Positions 25,660-36,889 of a DNA stretch of 64,000 nt are shown in pieces. The stretch covers positions 3,658,001 through 3,722,000 of the forward strand of contig BSDZ01000003.1 in the NCBI GenBank assembly GCA_030268105.1, given 5' to 3'. The notes under the pieces are model-generated. The model was not told the DNA's origin. It saw only the letters and a program-made list of their open reading frames with translations, and ran no database searches. The DNA is from Volvox africanus (taxonomy: Eukaryota > Chlorophyta > Chlorophyceae > Chlamydomonadales > Volvocaceae). The translations under genes and the position numbers were made by a program. Every line of letters begins with the position of its first letter. The stretch's first letter is position 1.

Positions 25660-28395
25660 TAATGACGCTATCTTGTGGTCCGTGTACCCCCCGGGGGGTC
25701 GTGCATAGGATGAACACACAGGTCTGGGACGTTGGGCTGTCTGCTGTCTGACTCATATCACTAGAATGCAGAATACACTTGCAGAACCCGTGTCATACAT
25801 ACCGAACTCACCCACCTGAAGATAAGAGCACTCGAAAGGATAGGTCGATGCACATCCAAGGAAGGCGTTCGTTCGCCGTGGTCCTGCTGGAGGTCCTGCC
25901 GTGTGATGAAATGATCTGCAAATGGACGTTCAATACTGAAGTAGGTGGTGTTAGGTTGCAGCATGGGCTCTTTCATCCCATGCTGCACGGTGGTCTCACA
26001 GGTCTGTTTGCCACCTGCTGATGTTATAATCACGATCAACCGATTAACCATTGGCTAGCTTTCAGACTTCCTCATCAGGGCAGCAGCTCATGCCCGGTGC
26101 CCACCCCCTTTACGTAGAGGCCGGTGGGAGCTCCCCACTCATCAGCACGCAGCCGGCATAATCATCCCCTGCAGCTGGAGACCACCGGCCCACCAACAGG
26201 TTACGAATCGTTTTGAAGTACGGTAGCCATGCAGAGATGTGTGGGCGGGCTTGTACGGCTTTGGATCTGTCATCACCAACGAACGAAGCTCGCTTCCGAC
26301 TTCATGCACATCTTGCTTTGGCGGACGATCATTTTGCCTTCAATTCCTTGTGCCTACCCTGGCCGCGCAGGAGAAAGAGAAGGATAATGAGGGGGAGGGA
26401 CGGAGGGTCGTGAACTTGAGAAAAGAGCCTTGGGCAAAGATGCGTGCGGCGGAGGCGGTGGGAGCACTGAAGGGGGAGATCTCATGTGACGGCATAACCC
26501 TGCACATAACACTGTGCATTGGCCCCAACCAAATGCCTGCCGGACGATCAGTTGGGTGCTGGCCCATGTGGCGATGATGATAGGGCTTCTAAATTGCGAG
26601 ATGATAGGCTTGCGTAATACGGCCCGAACGACGGTGCCGGAAGACGAGGATAATATTATTATGGCAGAGGCGGTCCTGGCCCGCGCGACATACAATGACG
26701 GTTAAGGCGGCGGACGCGCACACCTGCTCCGCAGACAGGCAGCCCGGCGGGTAGATAGCCCACCAAAACCTTGTTGGTCCGTCCTCCACCACCATCTTGG
26801 CCACTCCTAGGAGCGCCGGAGTTATCTTGCGGGAAGGCTCAGCATGACTTTATAACTCAGCAAGACTCAGCAACGTTTTGCAGCGGCGGGGATGTAGTCA
26901 TGCGGCCGCCTTACCTTGAACGCCTTGTCCTGGCACTGCAAGCCATCGGAGGCTATGGCCTTCGAGCTTTCCTAAACAGATCTAACATGATAACATGAAG
27001 GATGGAGGAAACAAGGAGATGTGGCAGCGAGGAGATAATAGAGGTTAGCGATGCGGAATGGGACAGTAAGATGTCGTCGACGCTGCAACAGCCAGGTACA
27101 TGGAAACCTGACGGATCTCCAACCTGCAGTGCTGTGCGGGCCGATGGTGTCGTGCTACATCAACCAAGAGAAGCGCTTCACGTTCTAAGTGTTTAGTCGG
27201 GAAACATATGGGACAGACAAAATTTGATGGGCGCTTCGGAAAACAGCACTAATGCGGGGTAAGTTAAGCATTGCATGAGAGCTAAAACCCCGATGCCGCC
27301 TCGCGGCCCCATAGACACCTCGCTTAGCCACGACGATGGACGACGATGGTGCGGCGAGCCGCTTGATAATAAGGACTGAAACGTTCCGGTTCGTACTCCT
27401 TTCGTAGTCCATGAGGCCCCCGGCTTGTAAGTTGAGTTTCGCGAACGGGCAATCGTTAGATGCTTCGTTCCCAGCTGGTTGGTCCGCTCTGAGCCAAAGT
27501 CACTGCCCAATACCGCACGTACCTTGCTCGCATCGCACCCCGTGTCAGCTGGGCCGATTGCACGTCGCTGCACAGAAAGTTTGCGGATCGGGTGCTGCAG
27601 GAACTGTGCAGATTTTTGATTTGAATGAACATGTTGCTGGTGGCTCGTGGCTGGTGCACGAGGGACCCGGCGGTCGCAAAACCTAATTTGCAGAAGATCA
27701 CAAATTCACATAACCTACTGAAGTCTGATGCTTTGCGCGAGCAACGCCATGGCCGCACCTGGTTCGTAGTGCAAGTGCCTATTGATGTCCGCCACGCGAA
27801 TACGTCCCGCCACGCGAATACGTCCCATAGCATACGTCCCGTAATGGGCACGTTCCGACCCATCCGCACAGCAATCAAGCATGTTCACATGTGCATAAGA
27901 AAGTCATTATGGCGGTGCACTTGCATCTCCTCATCACCCCTGCCAGTACAAACCTGCACACTAGCTGGTCTAGTGCATGCCTACGTCACCTACACACCCA
28001 CTGAAAGTCCTTAAAACGCTATGCAAGCACGGCACGCAGCCATCGTACGCGAAAATACACAAAGAAGCTTTGGAGTACACAGTTGAGGTAGTGCGGAATG
28101 TCCGTTAACCTTAGTAGGCAATCTCAGCGCCCGTTCCTGCCGTTCCTGTCGTACCCAGGACAGGTTTCACATTCGATACCTCCAGCTGCATTGTTGTCCA
28201 AAACGACTTCCCTTGATCTTTGTCCACTGCCAAGGGAGTTTCCATTAGTCTTCCGCTTTTTTTCTTTCGCCCATCATCCTACTAATAGGTTTGCCTTCGC
28301 TTGATGACCCTTACTCCTCGTTAAGTAACTTGTCGTCGGTTTCCTTTCCCTTCTTGCTTTTCGACCGATGAACCCTGCCCTCGCTCTATGTTTCC
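25660..28395. other. Intergenic stretch with one dispersed-repeat copy
   Basis: About 2.7 kb with no gene I can support. Short frames on both strands (26213-26577, 27193-27573, 27456-27878) show no family motif. A repeat shared with 32612-32716 lies at 26098-26206. Near 27796-27829 there is a twofold direct repeat of GCCACGCGAATACGTCCC-like sequence. Pyrimidine-rich DNA with a possible short terminal exon of the next gene begins at 28396. Confidence 0.5.
26098..26206 (-). repeat. Dispersed repeat, inverted copy of 32612-32716
   Basis: The minus strand here matches the plus strand at 32612-32716 over about 105 bp with few mismatches (shared core GGGGATGATTATGCCGGCTG). Both copies can be read as a peptide containing AAGDDYAGCVLM, so the source may have been a transposon ORF. 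This copy meets a stop shortly after. Confidence 0.75.
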
Positions 28396-28519
28396 CTAAT
28401 CTGCTTCTTCATTTTCCTGCCATTGTTGGTGCTGCCACCGCTGCATCCGTTCCTCCCTGCGTCGCCTGCTTTGCCTCACTGGGTGCAGTTGCGAGAGGTA
28501 ACAACAGGTTCGCACGCTG

Positions 28520-30905
28520 CTACCTGGAAAGTCGGACGGGACTGAACACCCGGCAAAGGCCGGCGCTTCCAGTCCCCCCAGGACTGACGCAGCCATGATC
28601 CCTGGTTGGCTTGACAAAAGCCTGGTGGCGCGGCAGATAAGAGCTCTGCAGCTCTGCGATGCGGCGCTCAAACGCCAAAGCCAAAAGCCGAACACGGCCT
28701 CCCGGGTTATGCAGCAAAGCCACCGATGACTTGTTCTGGGGCGTGACTGCATACCTCACCCTCAGGGGAGTCCATTTGAGAGGGTCGCTTTCTACGATCG
28801 CGGCATCCAGGTAAAGCTCAGAGCGATAATCGCGTGCTGAGTCATCGGGGACAGGGTCCGCATCCTCACAGACGCGCCGGCTCATACGACCGTCCGCGAC
28901 CTCCATACGTGCTTTGCCGTCGTTGACATTGACAGAAAGTATGCAATAGCGATGCCGCAGGGGCACCCAGTTGGTAGGGTCCTTATCCACGGACCAGCCG
29001 TCCAGGTCCACATCGGAGCCATAGCCGTTCGAACGTGACGAGACGTAGTCCGCGCCCTCACCAGCCCATACGGCCCCATAGGCATCTCCGACTCCTGAAA
29101 GCTCTACGGTGCTGGCACGAAAAGGAGTTTCGGTATCTGCGGGGCATGGGGAGTTCACCGGCGGCAGTTGGCAGGAAGACGCTTTAAGGCTTGATCTCCG
29201 CTGCTTAAGATGGCTGGGCAGGGGCTGCAGGGGCTGAGGCCATACCCGTTTTTTTAGCCCAAATAATGATGGCGAATATATTTTTCCAATAGCAAGTAGG
29301 GTCTATCATTCGATACATCGAAGCGGAAGTATGCACACTTACAAATGCCGGATTTCACGCCCGAGTGTTGCGTTGCAGTAGTGGAGCAGTCCATGTCCCA
29401 CCGCCCGGCCGATTCCGCCTGTGACCCCTTCAACGCTGAGCTGTTCTCCAGGAAGTCCTCCCAGCCAGCGACAGACTCACTCTTGGGGTTGATACTCACG
29501 GCTAGGACTCCAGTCCTGAGGCCCTTGAAATGCTCAGGGTGCAGGAAGGGGTCGGGTTGCTTTGCTCTTGGTCCCCTGTCACTGCACACATCCCCCGCAA
29601 TCACCAAGGGTTGATTATCCGCACGAGGTGAGTTTATAGCGCCGCGCCAGGGCACAGGCTCCACGACTTCTCTTATACCTCTCGGCAGGTGATGGATAGG
29701 ATCGCTCAACGGAGCCGCTACGAGCTGCCTGAGGGATTCCCTGACAGTCCACCCTTTGGATGCGCTTGAGGCCTTCTTGAGGCATGCCAGCGATAAGATG
29801 CCGGTTCGGCAGCAATGTGTTGCAACATGATACGGTTCATCGCTTGCCAAGCTCGCAAGATCGACAGTTTCATCGACATCGTGCGAACACGGCGACGAGC
29901 ACTCCGAGCACCGTGGCGGCGGCATGGATAAGCACGTTGGGGAAAGCGACATTTGCGGCCATTCCAAGCGCCCGTAACAGACAGCATCCTCAGCAGCTCC
30001 CTCAGCAGGTGCGGAGCTCCTGGGACACACAGCGGTCGTGGGGGTTGCTGGCCCGCAGAGGCCAACCCTCACTGCCACATCCTCGTCGTAAGTGACGGCG
30101 GTGTTGGACTCAGTGGCTGCAGCGGCCCGCACAGCACCTGCAAGATCGCCTGCCTGATTCCGTGGATTAGGCATCCTCCCTGCGGTCTCTTGTGACAACC
30201 CTCGCAGCGACGGTGAGAGTTGCAGCAACCATCCGGCCATCGGGCCATCTGGGCCCGCTAGCTGTGTCAGAGCGCAGATGCCATTGTCACTGCTCCTTGC
30301 AGTGGTAAGATTATAACAACCCCGGTCCATGTATATGGTCGTCCAACAGCCAGCTGTTGAAAGGTCCTCTGTTATGGCAGGATTGAGGCTGACCGAGAAA
30401 CAGCCCCCAGCCTTCGAAGCGTCTGGAGTAGGCCCTTGAGGTGCCCTGATCGAGATGGACGCAACGTCTTCGGCTACCCTGTCCAGAGTACTGAGGTCGG
30501 GTCCTGTTGATATGCGCTCTGACGTAGGTCGTAGATCAAGGTTGCTAAGCAAGTTACGAGACACGATGCCCCGGAGGTCAGCGTGGGTCACATCTCCCAG
30601 GGTGACAGCATTTGAGCGAGTGATAGCCGTTCGGAGCTTCTCAGAAGCAGGCTGTCGGAGTGGGAGGGAAAGGGAGGCGGACATGAGGACGGGAGTAAGG
30701 ACGAGGTGCGAGCGAGGAAAACGAATTTGTGAATTCGGGGCCTGTGCATGTTGCAGAATCCCATGTGCACCTCCGCTTAACAGTTTCGGATGACGCAGCT
30801 AATCCTGGTTTGCCCCATCAAGTCCATTCCCATACCTGAACCAACCTGCGGGAATGTCCCAGGCATCATCTGGCCGGAGGAATACGTGCTGACGTAAATG
30901 TGCAT
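28520..30905 (-). CDS. Predicted protein with duplicated DP-x-x-W-x-PLR-x-RY motif, function unknown
   Basis: I do not recognise this gene, but three exons join cleanly: 30905-30846 (ATG to GTTGGT donor), 30651-29343 (polypyrimidine tract and CGACAG acceptor; GTAAGT donor) and 29136-28520 (CCCCGCAG acceptor). Phases 0 and 1 close to about 661 aa. The middle 436 codons are Ser/Pro/Cys-rich with no visible membrane segment or signal peptide. The last exon contains two related segments, DKDPTNWVPLRHRYCI and ESDPLKWTPLRVRYAV, each followed by a short strand-like stretch, which suggests a small tandem domain. An alternative end splices at 28524 (CAG/GTAGCA) to 28465-28396, giving a basic/Gln-rich tail instead of the stop at 28520, through a very short 58-nt intron. 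Probably a lineage-specific protein. Confidence 0.6.
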
Positions 30906-32340
30906 GTTGCGTGATAGCAGGTTAGGAGAACGTGTCGCCTGGGGAAGTGCCTGCGTGTCTTGCGGCCGAGAAAACCTATGCTTACATGCTGATCGGTCGG
31001 GTCCATCTGAATCCTTCATATGGTAATGAAGCCTGCGGTTTGGGATCCAGGAAGAGGACTTTTGATGGCCGAGCATGTACGCGTCTAACGGCTATGGCTA
31101 TGCGGCGCAAACGGTCACGCCTCACGCGCCATGGCACCAAACGCAATTACGGATAAGAAGATTGTTATGATGAAGAACATTTTTAGAATTAAATTTAGAA
31201 CAGGAACACTACGAAAGAAGCTTCGCCTAGCACCCATTTGCACAAACTGTCATCGCGGCCAGGGATTCCGCAGTCTTACCTCCATGACTCTAGGCCCTGG
31301 CAGAGAGTATAATATTTAAAACTGAGTCGACTCCATCAGGAAAGGGGGCGGCTGGGTGTGGGTTTGATAAGTTTTCAAGGTGGCTGCGAAGCAATAGCAG
31401 TAGAAATCAGTCAGTTTATGTAGCCCGCCTGCATTAAACGAAATCATCAGAACAACTTATTTGCCAAACGTCTCACTTGTTACTACAAGGCCATTACCTC
31501 CTCTGCAAATCTCACAACCGTTGACGACACTTCAAAGCGCAATCTTTCGGACCCGTTTTAGTGCTTGTACCTTGAAATTAAAGTGTATAATATAAGTTTG
31601 GGTTCGTGAATACAGTATTTGGAGTCTCTGAGCACTTTTGAGTCTAGCTCGTGGTCACAGAAGTTAAGGATGCCAATTCGGTACTAGCTTCCAAACAAGG
31701 AACACAAAAAATATAGCTATAAGTTATTAAGTAATTTGTAAGGGTCTCGCAACTCGCAAAAGAAGTCCGTTGATCTCCGAAACCAACAGCCCGTGCCCGC
31801 TGGATCATTAAGATTGATCGATTACCTTCCTAAACTTTAATTGAAGGTATATCTGTCATGCCACAGTTTTCTGAGGTCAAAACTTAAACAGCCGAACCAA
31901 AACAGTCCAAGCAGGGGAATCCAAGCCACTGTGCAATCTACTGATAAATCTCAACCCCCTGGAAGACCTTTTGACTTTGCTCGTCACAACCGCTGCACGG
32001 CGCCCAGAGAATTTGATACCGGTCGGGCAGCCGATATTTTAAGCCGGAGAGAGCTGCTGAGCAACCGCTGCGGCTGCTAGGAGGGTGCGTGACAACAATG
32101 GACGTCCTGGCAAAAGGAATGGAATAGATTGGTTTTCAACGGTTGGATTTTAATTCATTCACCTGCTACGCGATGTCCATTATCTCGTTAAGTGCATGTC
32201 CTATGTCCTGTTTTGTATGCCGCAAAGACGGAGGTCACTGTCCGATTTTGACATAAAATCATATCACAGGCTTTCTCCGTATACAGATACCTGCCCATAT
32301 TCCACCACTTAAATTGGTGGTTGTCGCTCTCAACGCACGC
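30906..32340. other. Intergenic, AT-rich, no gene seen
   Basis: No open frame over about 75 codons has a recognisable motif. Between about 31150 and 31860 the DNA is noticeably AT-richer than the coding regions. The part next to 30905 should contain the promoter of the minus-strand gene. Confidence 0.5.
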
Positions 32341-32852
32341 AGGTGGCCTGCCTAGCCCGCCGTTGCCTTGGCGTTGATGTGTCCGTCCACAAGTACGGCA
32401 CCTTTGAAAGCGCTATCTTCCGACAATCCTTGCAAGATATCTGCGCCCATGAGGTGGTTGCGCGACTTCCCTTTGGATTTAGTCCGTACAGTCAGACAGC
32501 TTGCTGGGTCACCAAACTACGTACGTGGAATAACCGCAGTGCCCACCCGCTGGGTCACCAAACTACGGCAGGCCGGTTAGCAGCGCAACTGTATTGTCTT
32601 GAATTGAGGTACCTGTTGGTGGGCCGGTGGTCTTCAGCTGCAGGGGATGATTATGCCGGCTGCGTGCTGATGAAGGGGGGGGCCCCCACCGGCCTTTACG
32701 TAAAGGGGGAGCCAATGAGCAAGCTTGACGGCGATTCGTGTACGTGCTATATATGTTGTGCCATAGAGAGGTGCTACTGGTATCTGAGCCAGTGTGTGTA
32801 TGCTCCTCCATCCCTGTGGGAAACAGTGGATGCGGTGGTAGGTGTGAAATGA
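32341..32852 (+). other. Open region containing a repeated ORF fragment
   Basis: A 170-codon plus-strand frame without a good ATG start. Its 3' half contains the repeat shared with 26098-26206. Inside it a 17-bp direct repeat, CTGGGTCACCAAACTAC, occurs at about 32504 and 32550. No family is recognised. A decayed transposon ORF is the most economical reading. Confidence 0.4.
32612..32716 (+). repeat. Dispersed repeat, second copy (see 26098-26206)
   Basis: Plus-strand copy of the roughly 105-bp repeat, including GGGGATGATTATGCCGGCTG and the TTTACGTAAAGG palindrome, which reads TTTACGTAGAGG in the other copy. Two inverted copies 6.4 kb apart flank the unidentified gene at 28.5-30.9 kb. Confidence 0.75.
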
Positions 32853-33379
32853 ACGACGGAACTGAACTAAACTGAATGACTCTTTAGCTCCGAATCCAGG
32901 CGCATGATTACCAAACGGAATAATGGATTGAACTGGGCAACTTCACGCCCTATGTCACAATTGTGGTTTGGGGGGTGGTTATGCGCTGCTGTGCGCCATT
33001 GGTCATCTCGCAGAAGGCCAGGTAGGTGGCCAATTTCCCCTACCCCTACCCCTACCCCTATAACACCAGGTGGCCACGAACCCGTTGTCGTAACTTGGTA
33101 ACCTGATACCTTCTCCCGAAATGAAGACGGTTTGGAATTAGTCCATGTCCGTTGTTTGTTGCTTGAACACAGTACTTTCAAAGCCTGTAAAGCGTTGACA
33201 GTTTTATTGTTCCCACTGCCACCATCGCCATCAAGTGCAGGAATACATGTAAGTGTGTTGTTGACTGACTCTCTGGGACCAACAAAAGCGCTGCATGGGG
33301 TAGGTAACAAGGATATAGAGGGAGTCAGGTGGGGTGGAGTCAGGAGGGGTCGGGAGTCGAGTTGGGTGGGAGGCACGTT

Positions 33380-33840
33380 ATGAGAACAAACGACTGGCTG
33401 CACAAATGGCAACTACCCAGCAGCTTCTGGCGGTGTCAGAGATGAAGGCAAATGAGCTGCGGCGGCAGTTGGGTGAAAAACTGACGGTAGCCAAGAAAAC
33501 AGCATGAGAAACATGTTCGATTACTTCAAGGGTGATGCTTGGCTGGCGATGCGGGCAGAGATTGAAATTGAGAAGGAGAGTCTCAGACAGGTGCGGCCAG
33601 GCAACATCCAGGCAGCCATGCAGCTGCAAGCTAAGAAGAAGACCTTACACCAATGGACGCAGATGGAAGTGGATGGTGCTGTGCTTGTAGGGAGCAGGCT
33701 GAGGGATGCATCTGTCAGTAACCGGCAGATGAGCTGGTCGATATTTTTGGTTGGTACCGGATGCCCAAGTATGAATTCAGCACCTTGTGTTATTGGACAG
33801 TGGCAGGTTGAGGTGGTTTTGTGCTGGTGTGGGCGGGTTG
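33380..33840 (+). mobile_element. Decayed copy C of the coiled-coil ORF repeat family
   Basis: About 460 bp homologous to the minus strand of 51484-51960. It starts at GAGAACAAACGACTGGCTGC and runs past ELVDIF to a shared GGTTGAGGTGGTTTTGTGCTG. Peptide blocks in common are AEIEIEKESLRQVR, NIQAAMQ and KKKTL. The frame is broken by stops and frameshifts, for example after KLTVAKK. It lacks the 5' half carried by the copies at 51.5-53.1 kb. Not assigned to a known transposon class. Confidence 0.7.
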
Positions 33841-34408
33841 GAAAGCCATGGTATGCGGTGTAGTGTGTGTTGTATCCCTCTTCACTGCTCATGCACTTAT
33901 TCGCACACCTAAATGTTAAGTGCCAAGTGTCGGGCTTGCAAAACAAGCCAACCTATGAGGACGAGTTTTCGGGGCAATGGAAGACTTCCAGAGCGAAAAG
34001 GTTACAACTTTTGGTCCGAAATATGAGATATGGATGTGTCGGTTATTAGAATCGATTCCAAGCAATCATCATCTAACCGGCTATTAATGCTCAGGCTTGG
34101 CTCGGGCCAAACGCAGCGTAGTTGAGCTCACATAATAAATATATATCATAAATATTGATGATTGTCCGATTAGAGCTTGTGAAAAGCTTAAGCTATTCAG
34201 CCGTCCTTGCATGTACTATATCCGTGATATATCGATACATGGTACACATCGCACCAGATTCTCGATCCACAAGTATGATAAGCCCCTAGCAGACATATCA
34301 CCGATATTCGCACGCAATATGTTATCATTATCAAGCCTTCCCGGAATTTATGCAATGCGAATTGCTGAATATCAATGTTCGGTTGTAGCTTAACCACCAT
34401 GGTCATCG

Positions 34409-34612
34409 CTACAATCTTATCTCACAGAAATTGCGTGCCAGTTCCCAAGAGTTATGCTCACTAGGATAGCCGGTCCATTTAATTAAGTACTCATGCACCG
34501 TGCGCTTGCGTTTGTGTCTACCCACCTGACATGTGTGATAGTCCAGAACATGCTCCACGTTGTACACCTTCTGCTTTCGTGTGATCCAGGTCTCAGGACC
34601 TGGTTCCACCAC
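34409..34612 (-). pseudogene. Chromodomain fragment of a Ty3/gypsy (chromovirus) retrotransposon
   Basis: The 67-codon frame contains VEHVLDYHTCQVGRHKRK, then EYLIKWTGYPSEHNSWE. This is the chromodomain fold with its aromatic residues and the conserved W-x-x-x-x-N spacing that follows the integrase in chromoviral gypsy elements. No integrase, reverse transcriptase or LTR is seen beside it, so it is an isolated remnant. A host chromodomain protein is possible but unlikely in this repeat-rich setting. Confidence 0.65.
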
Positions 34613-35610
34613 TGCAGGGGTGTTAGTGTTATTGGCGACAAGCGATAGGCTCAGTTCTCAGTGATACAACAGCCGCAGGCCAAGACCGACTCCATAGTGA
34701 GTATTCCACATATAGTGTGTTTGATGGACGGTAACTTGGTGTGACATGCAACCCCGGATTCTTGTAGTGATAGTTAAGAAGGTAAGTGTGGGACATGCAT
34801 GGCCTTGCGATATTGTGTCATCTTATGCTTATGATGATCATGTAGACGTACAACTCAAAGAAGAATGCAAATCAGGCAGGTACACCAGCAGATGTGAATG
34901 GCTGTTGTGTAGGTGGAGGCTAGATGATGGAGTGCACGACTGTGGCCCAAGTGATAACCGCTGTTTTTCCACACCACCCTTGATTTGGCTGATCCTAGCA
35001 TGCACGCATTGATAATAAATAATCGTCATCTCATTGCTCTACGTCATATCACTCTGCCACGGACACTGGCCACACAACCACTCACACCCACACCCATCCA
35101 CCCAGACCTGACACGCTTCACCAGTACAACACTCCAGCCACTCCCACCCAGCCAAGCTAAAACCCAAACAGTTCGGAAGCAGAGCCAACTTTCGTACGTG
35201 CTGTACCGCTGAGGAGTCCCTTTGTTCGACCCCAGGCGGGGTTATGGGAATCTGTCCTGCGGCGTGTAAATTTCCATAGTGTTGTGATCGTACAACGATA
35301 CGATCTCGGTCTCTTTCCCTTTCATTAGGCATCCGCGTTTGTTACCGCACTCTTCCTATGCCTGCGATATGACTGGGCCACGTGAAGTCTTGCGCTCGTT
35401 TACACCATATTGCGGTGCTGCAATAACCGTACAAACCTATCATCAGCGCATCGCTTCCTCATTCTCCGCCATGTAACCAATCCCCCACAGCGGATACCGT
35501 GACCGTGGAAGTTATTACCACGTGCCACGGTAATTACTACGACAATGACTCCAGCGAGTATGGGTACAGAAGCCTGGGAGGCCACAGCACCTTTCTCCCA
35601 AGCGTATTCC
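34613..35610. other. Accessory DNA without a supported gene
   Basis: Short frames only. A Pro/Thr/His-rich frame at 34985-35212 looks low-complexity. AT-rich patches alternate with CA/CC-rich stretches up to the minisatellite. Confidence 0.45.
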
Positions 35611-36156
35611 AGGGACAAGGGAGCAGTGGCCGGCATGAATTCGCTCGGTAACAGGGACAAGGGAGCAGTGGCCGGCATGAATTCGCTCGGTAACAGGGAC
35701 AAGGGAGCAGTGGCCGGCATGAATTCGCTCGGTAACAGGGACAAGGGAGCAGTGGCCGGCATGAATTCGCTCGGTAACAGGGACAAGGGAGCAGTGGCCG
35801 GCATGAATTCGCTCGGTAACAGGGACAAGGGAGCAGTGGCCGGCATGAATTCGCTCGGTAACAGGGACAAGGGAGCAGTGGCCGGCATGAATTCGCTCGG
35901 TAACAGGGACAAGGGAGCAGTGGCCGGCATGAATTTGCTCGGTAACAGGGACAAGGGAGCAGTGGCCGGCATGAATTCGCTCGGTAACAGGGACAAGGGA
36001 GCAGTGGCCGGCATGAATTCGCTCGGTAACAGGGACAAGGGAGCAGTGGCCGGCATGAATTCGCTCGGTAACAGGGACAAGGGAGCAGTGGCCGGCATGA
36101 ATTCGCTCGGTAACAGGGACAAGGGAGCAGTGGCCGGCATGAATTCGCTCGGTAAC
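35611..36156. repeat. Minisatellite: 13 tandem 42-bp units
   Basis: Thirteen head-to-tail 42-bp units, almost identical; copy 8 differs by one base (TTGCTC for TCGCTC in that unit). On the plus strand each unit encodes RDKGAVAGMNSLGN, inside an ATG-to-TGA frame at 35545-36168 (207 codons). Two minus-strand frames are also open (units PCYRANSCRPLLPC and LLPSEFMPATAPLS) because 42 is divisible by three. Each unit contains an EcoRI site, GAATTC, except copy 8. Whether any frame is translated is unknown. Confidence 0.97.
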
Positions 36157-36168
36157 AGGGACATGTGA

Positions 36169-36889
36169 CTATTACGATAACTACGATCAGCCGTTTAAGC
36201 GGCTGCGACATGACGCCGAGGAGGGGCCACAGGCGTGTTGTATCCCTTGGATGCATCTCGTTTTCGAAGGGGTGGAGTGAGTGAGAGGGAGGATGAAATC
36301 ACATAGGTGTGCGAGGGTAGGGCTCGTGTGAGGATGGCGGGACACCGTATAGGCGAGCACTACGTAGGTAACACTATCTTTGGTTGTAGGGAAGTATACC
36401 GACTCACTGTGGGATGGGACCGAGCGCCTGGCCATATGCGTCAGCGGTCCCAGAAGCCTAGTCAGTACCGCTACCCACCCGTCGATAATCGTAGAGCGAG
36501 GGTGTCTGAATGTGACGTGCAACCCCTCTTGCTGCAGCGCATTTATACGTTATTGAGTGACGCAAGTCGCCAGCACTGGATGGAGGTACCTTCGCCTTGC
36601 TGGCTTACATAGGGTGACCCAAGGGTCGCTGATCCTGGATCGCTGGGTCGACATGGCAGGCAAAAAATGCAATACGGTCCGTACCACACAATCCCTACGC
36701 AGTCTCCCCTGCCTTGGCGCCAGCAATCCCACAGCAGCAGCGACCCGTAGCTTCTTCTCCCCGGCCACCAACTAGGAAGACGCTACCGCGGGACTTCCGC
36801 GGCTCATGGGGGGATATTTCCGACCGGAGCGTTCCACTTCCGAATGCAGAACCCCCTGTACTCCGAACCGACTTCACACCGACCGAACC
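36169..36889. other. Intergenic, includes 3' flank of the histidine phosphatase gene
   Basis: No supported gene. On the minus strand a TGTAA motif lies at 36605-36609, about 280 nt past the phosphatase stop codon, and could be its poly(A) signal. Short frames on both strands lack motifs. Confidence 0.45.

Noticed and set aside
33037..33060. (CCCCTA)4, telomere-like
   Set aside because: Only four hexamers, and the unit is not the TTTTAGGG telomere unit of volvocine algae; treated as a chance microsatellite.
35611..36156. CRISPR-like regular repeat array
   Set aside because: Units are contiguous 42-bp copies without unique spacers in a eukaryotic context; it is a minisatellite.
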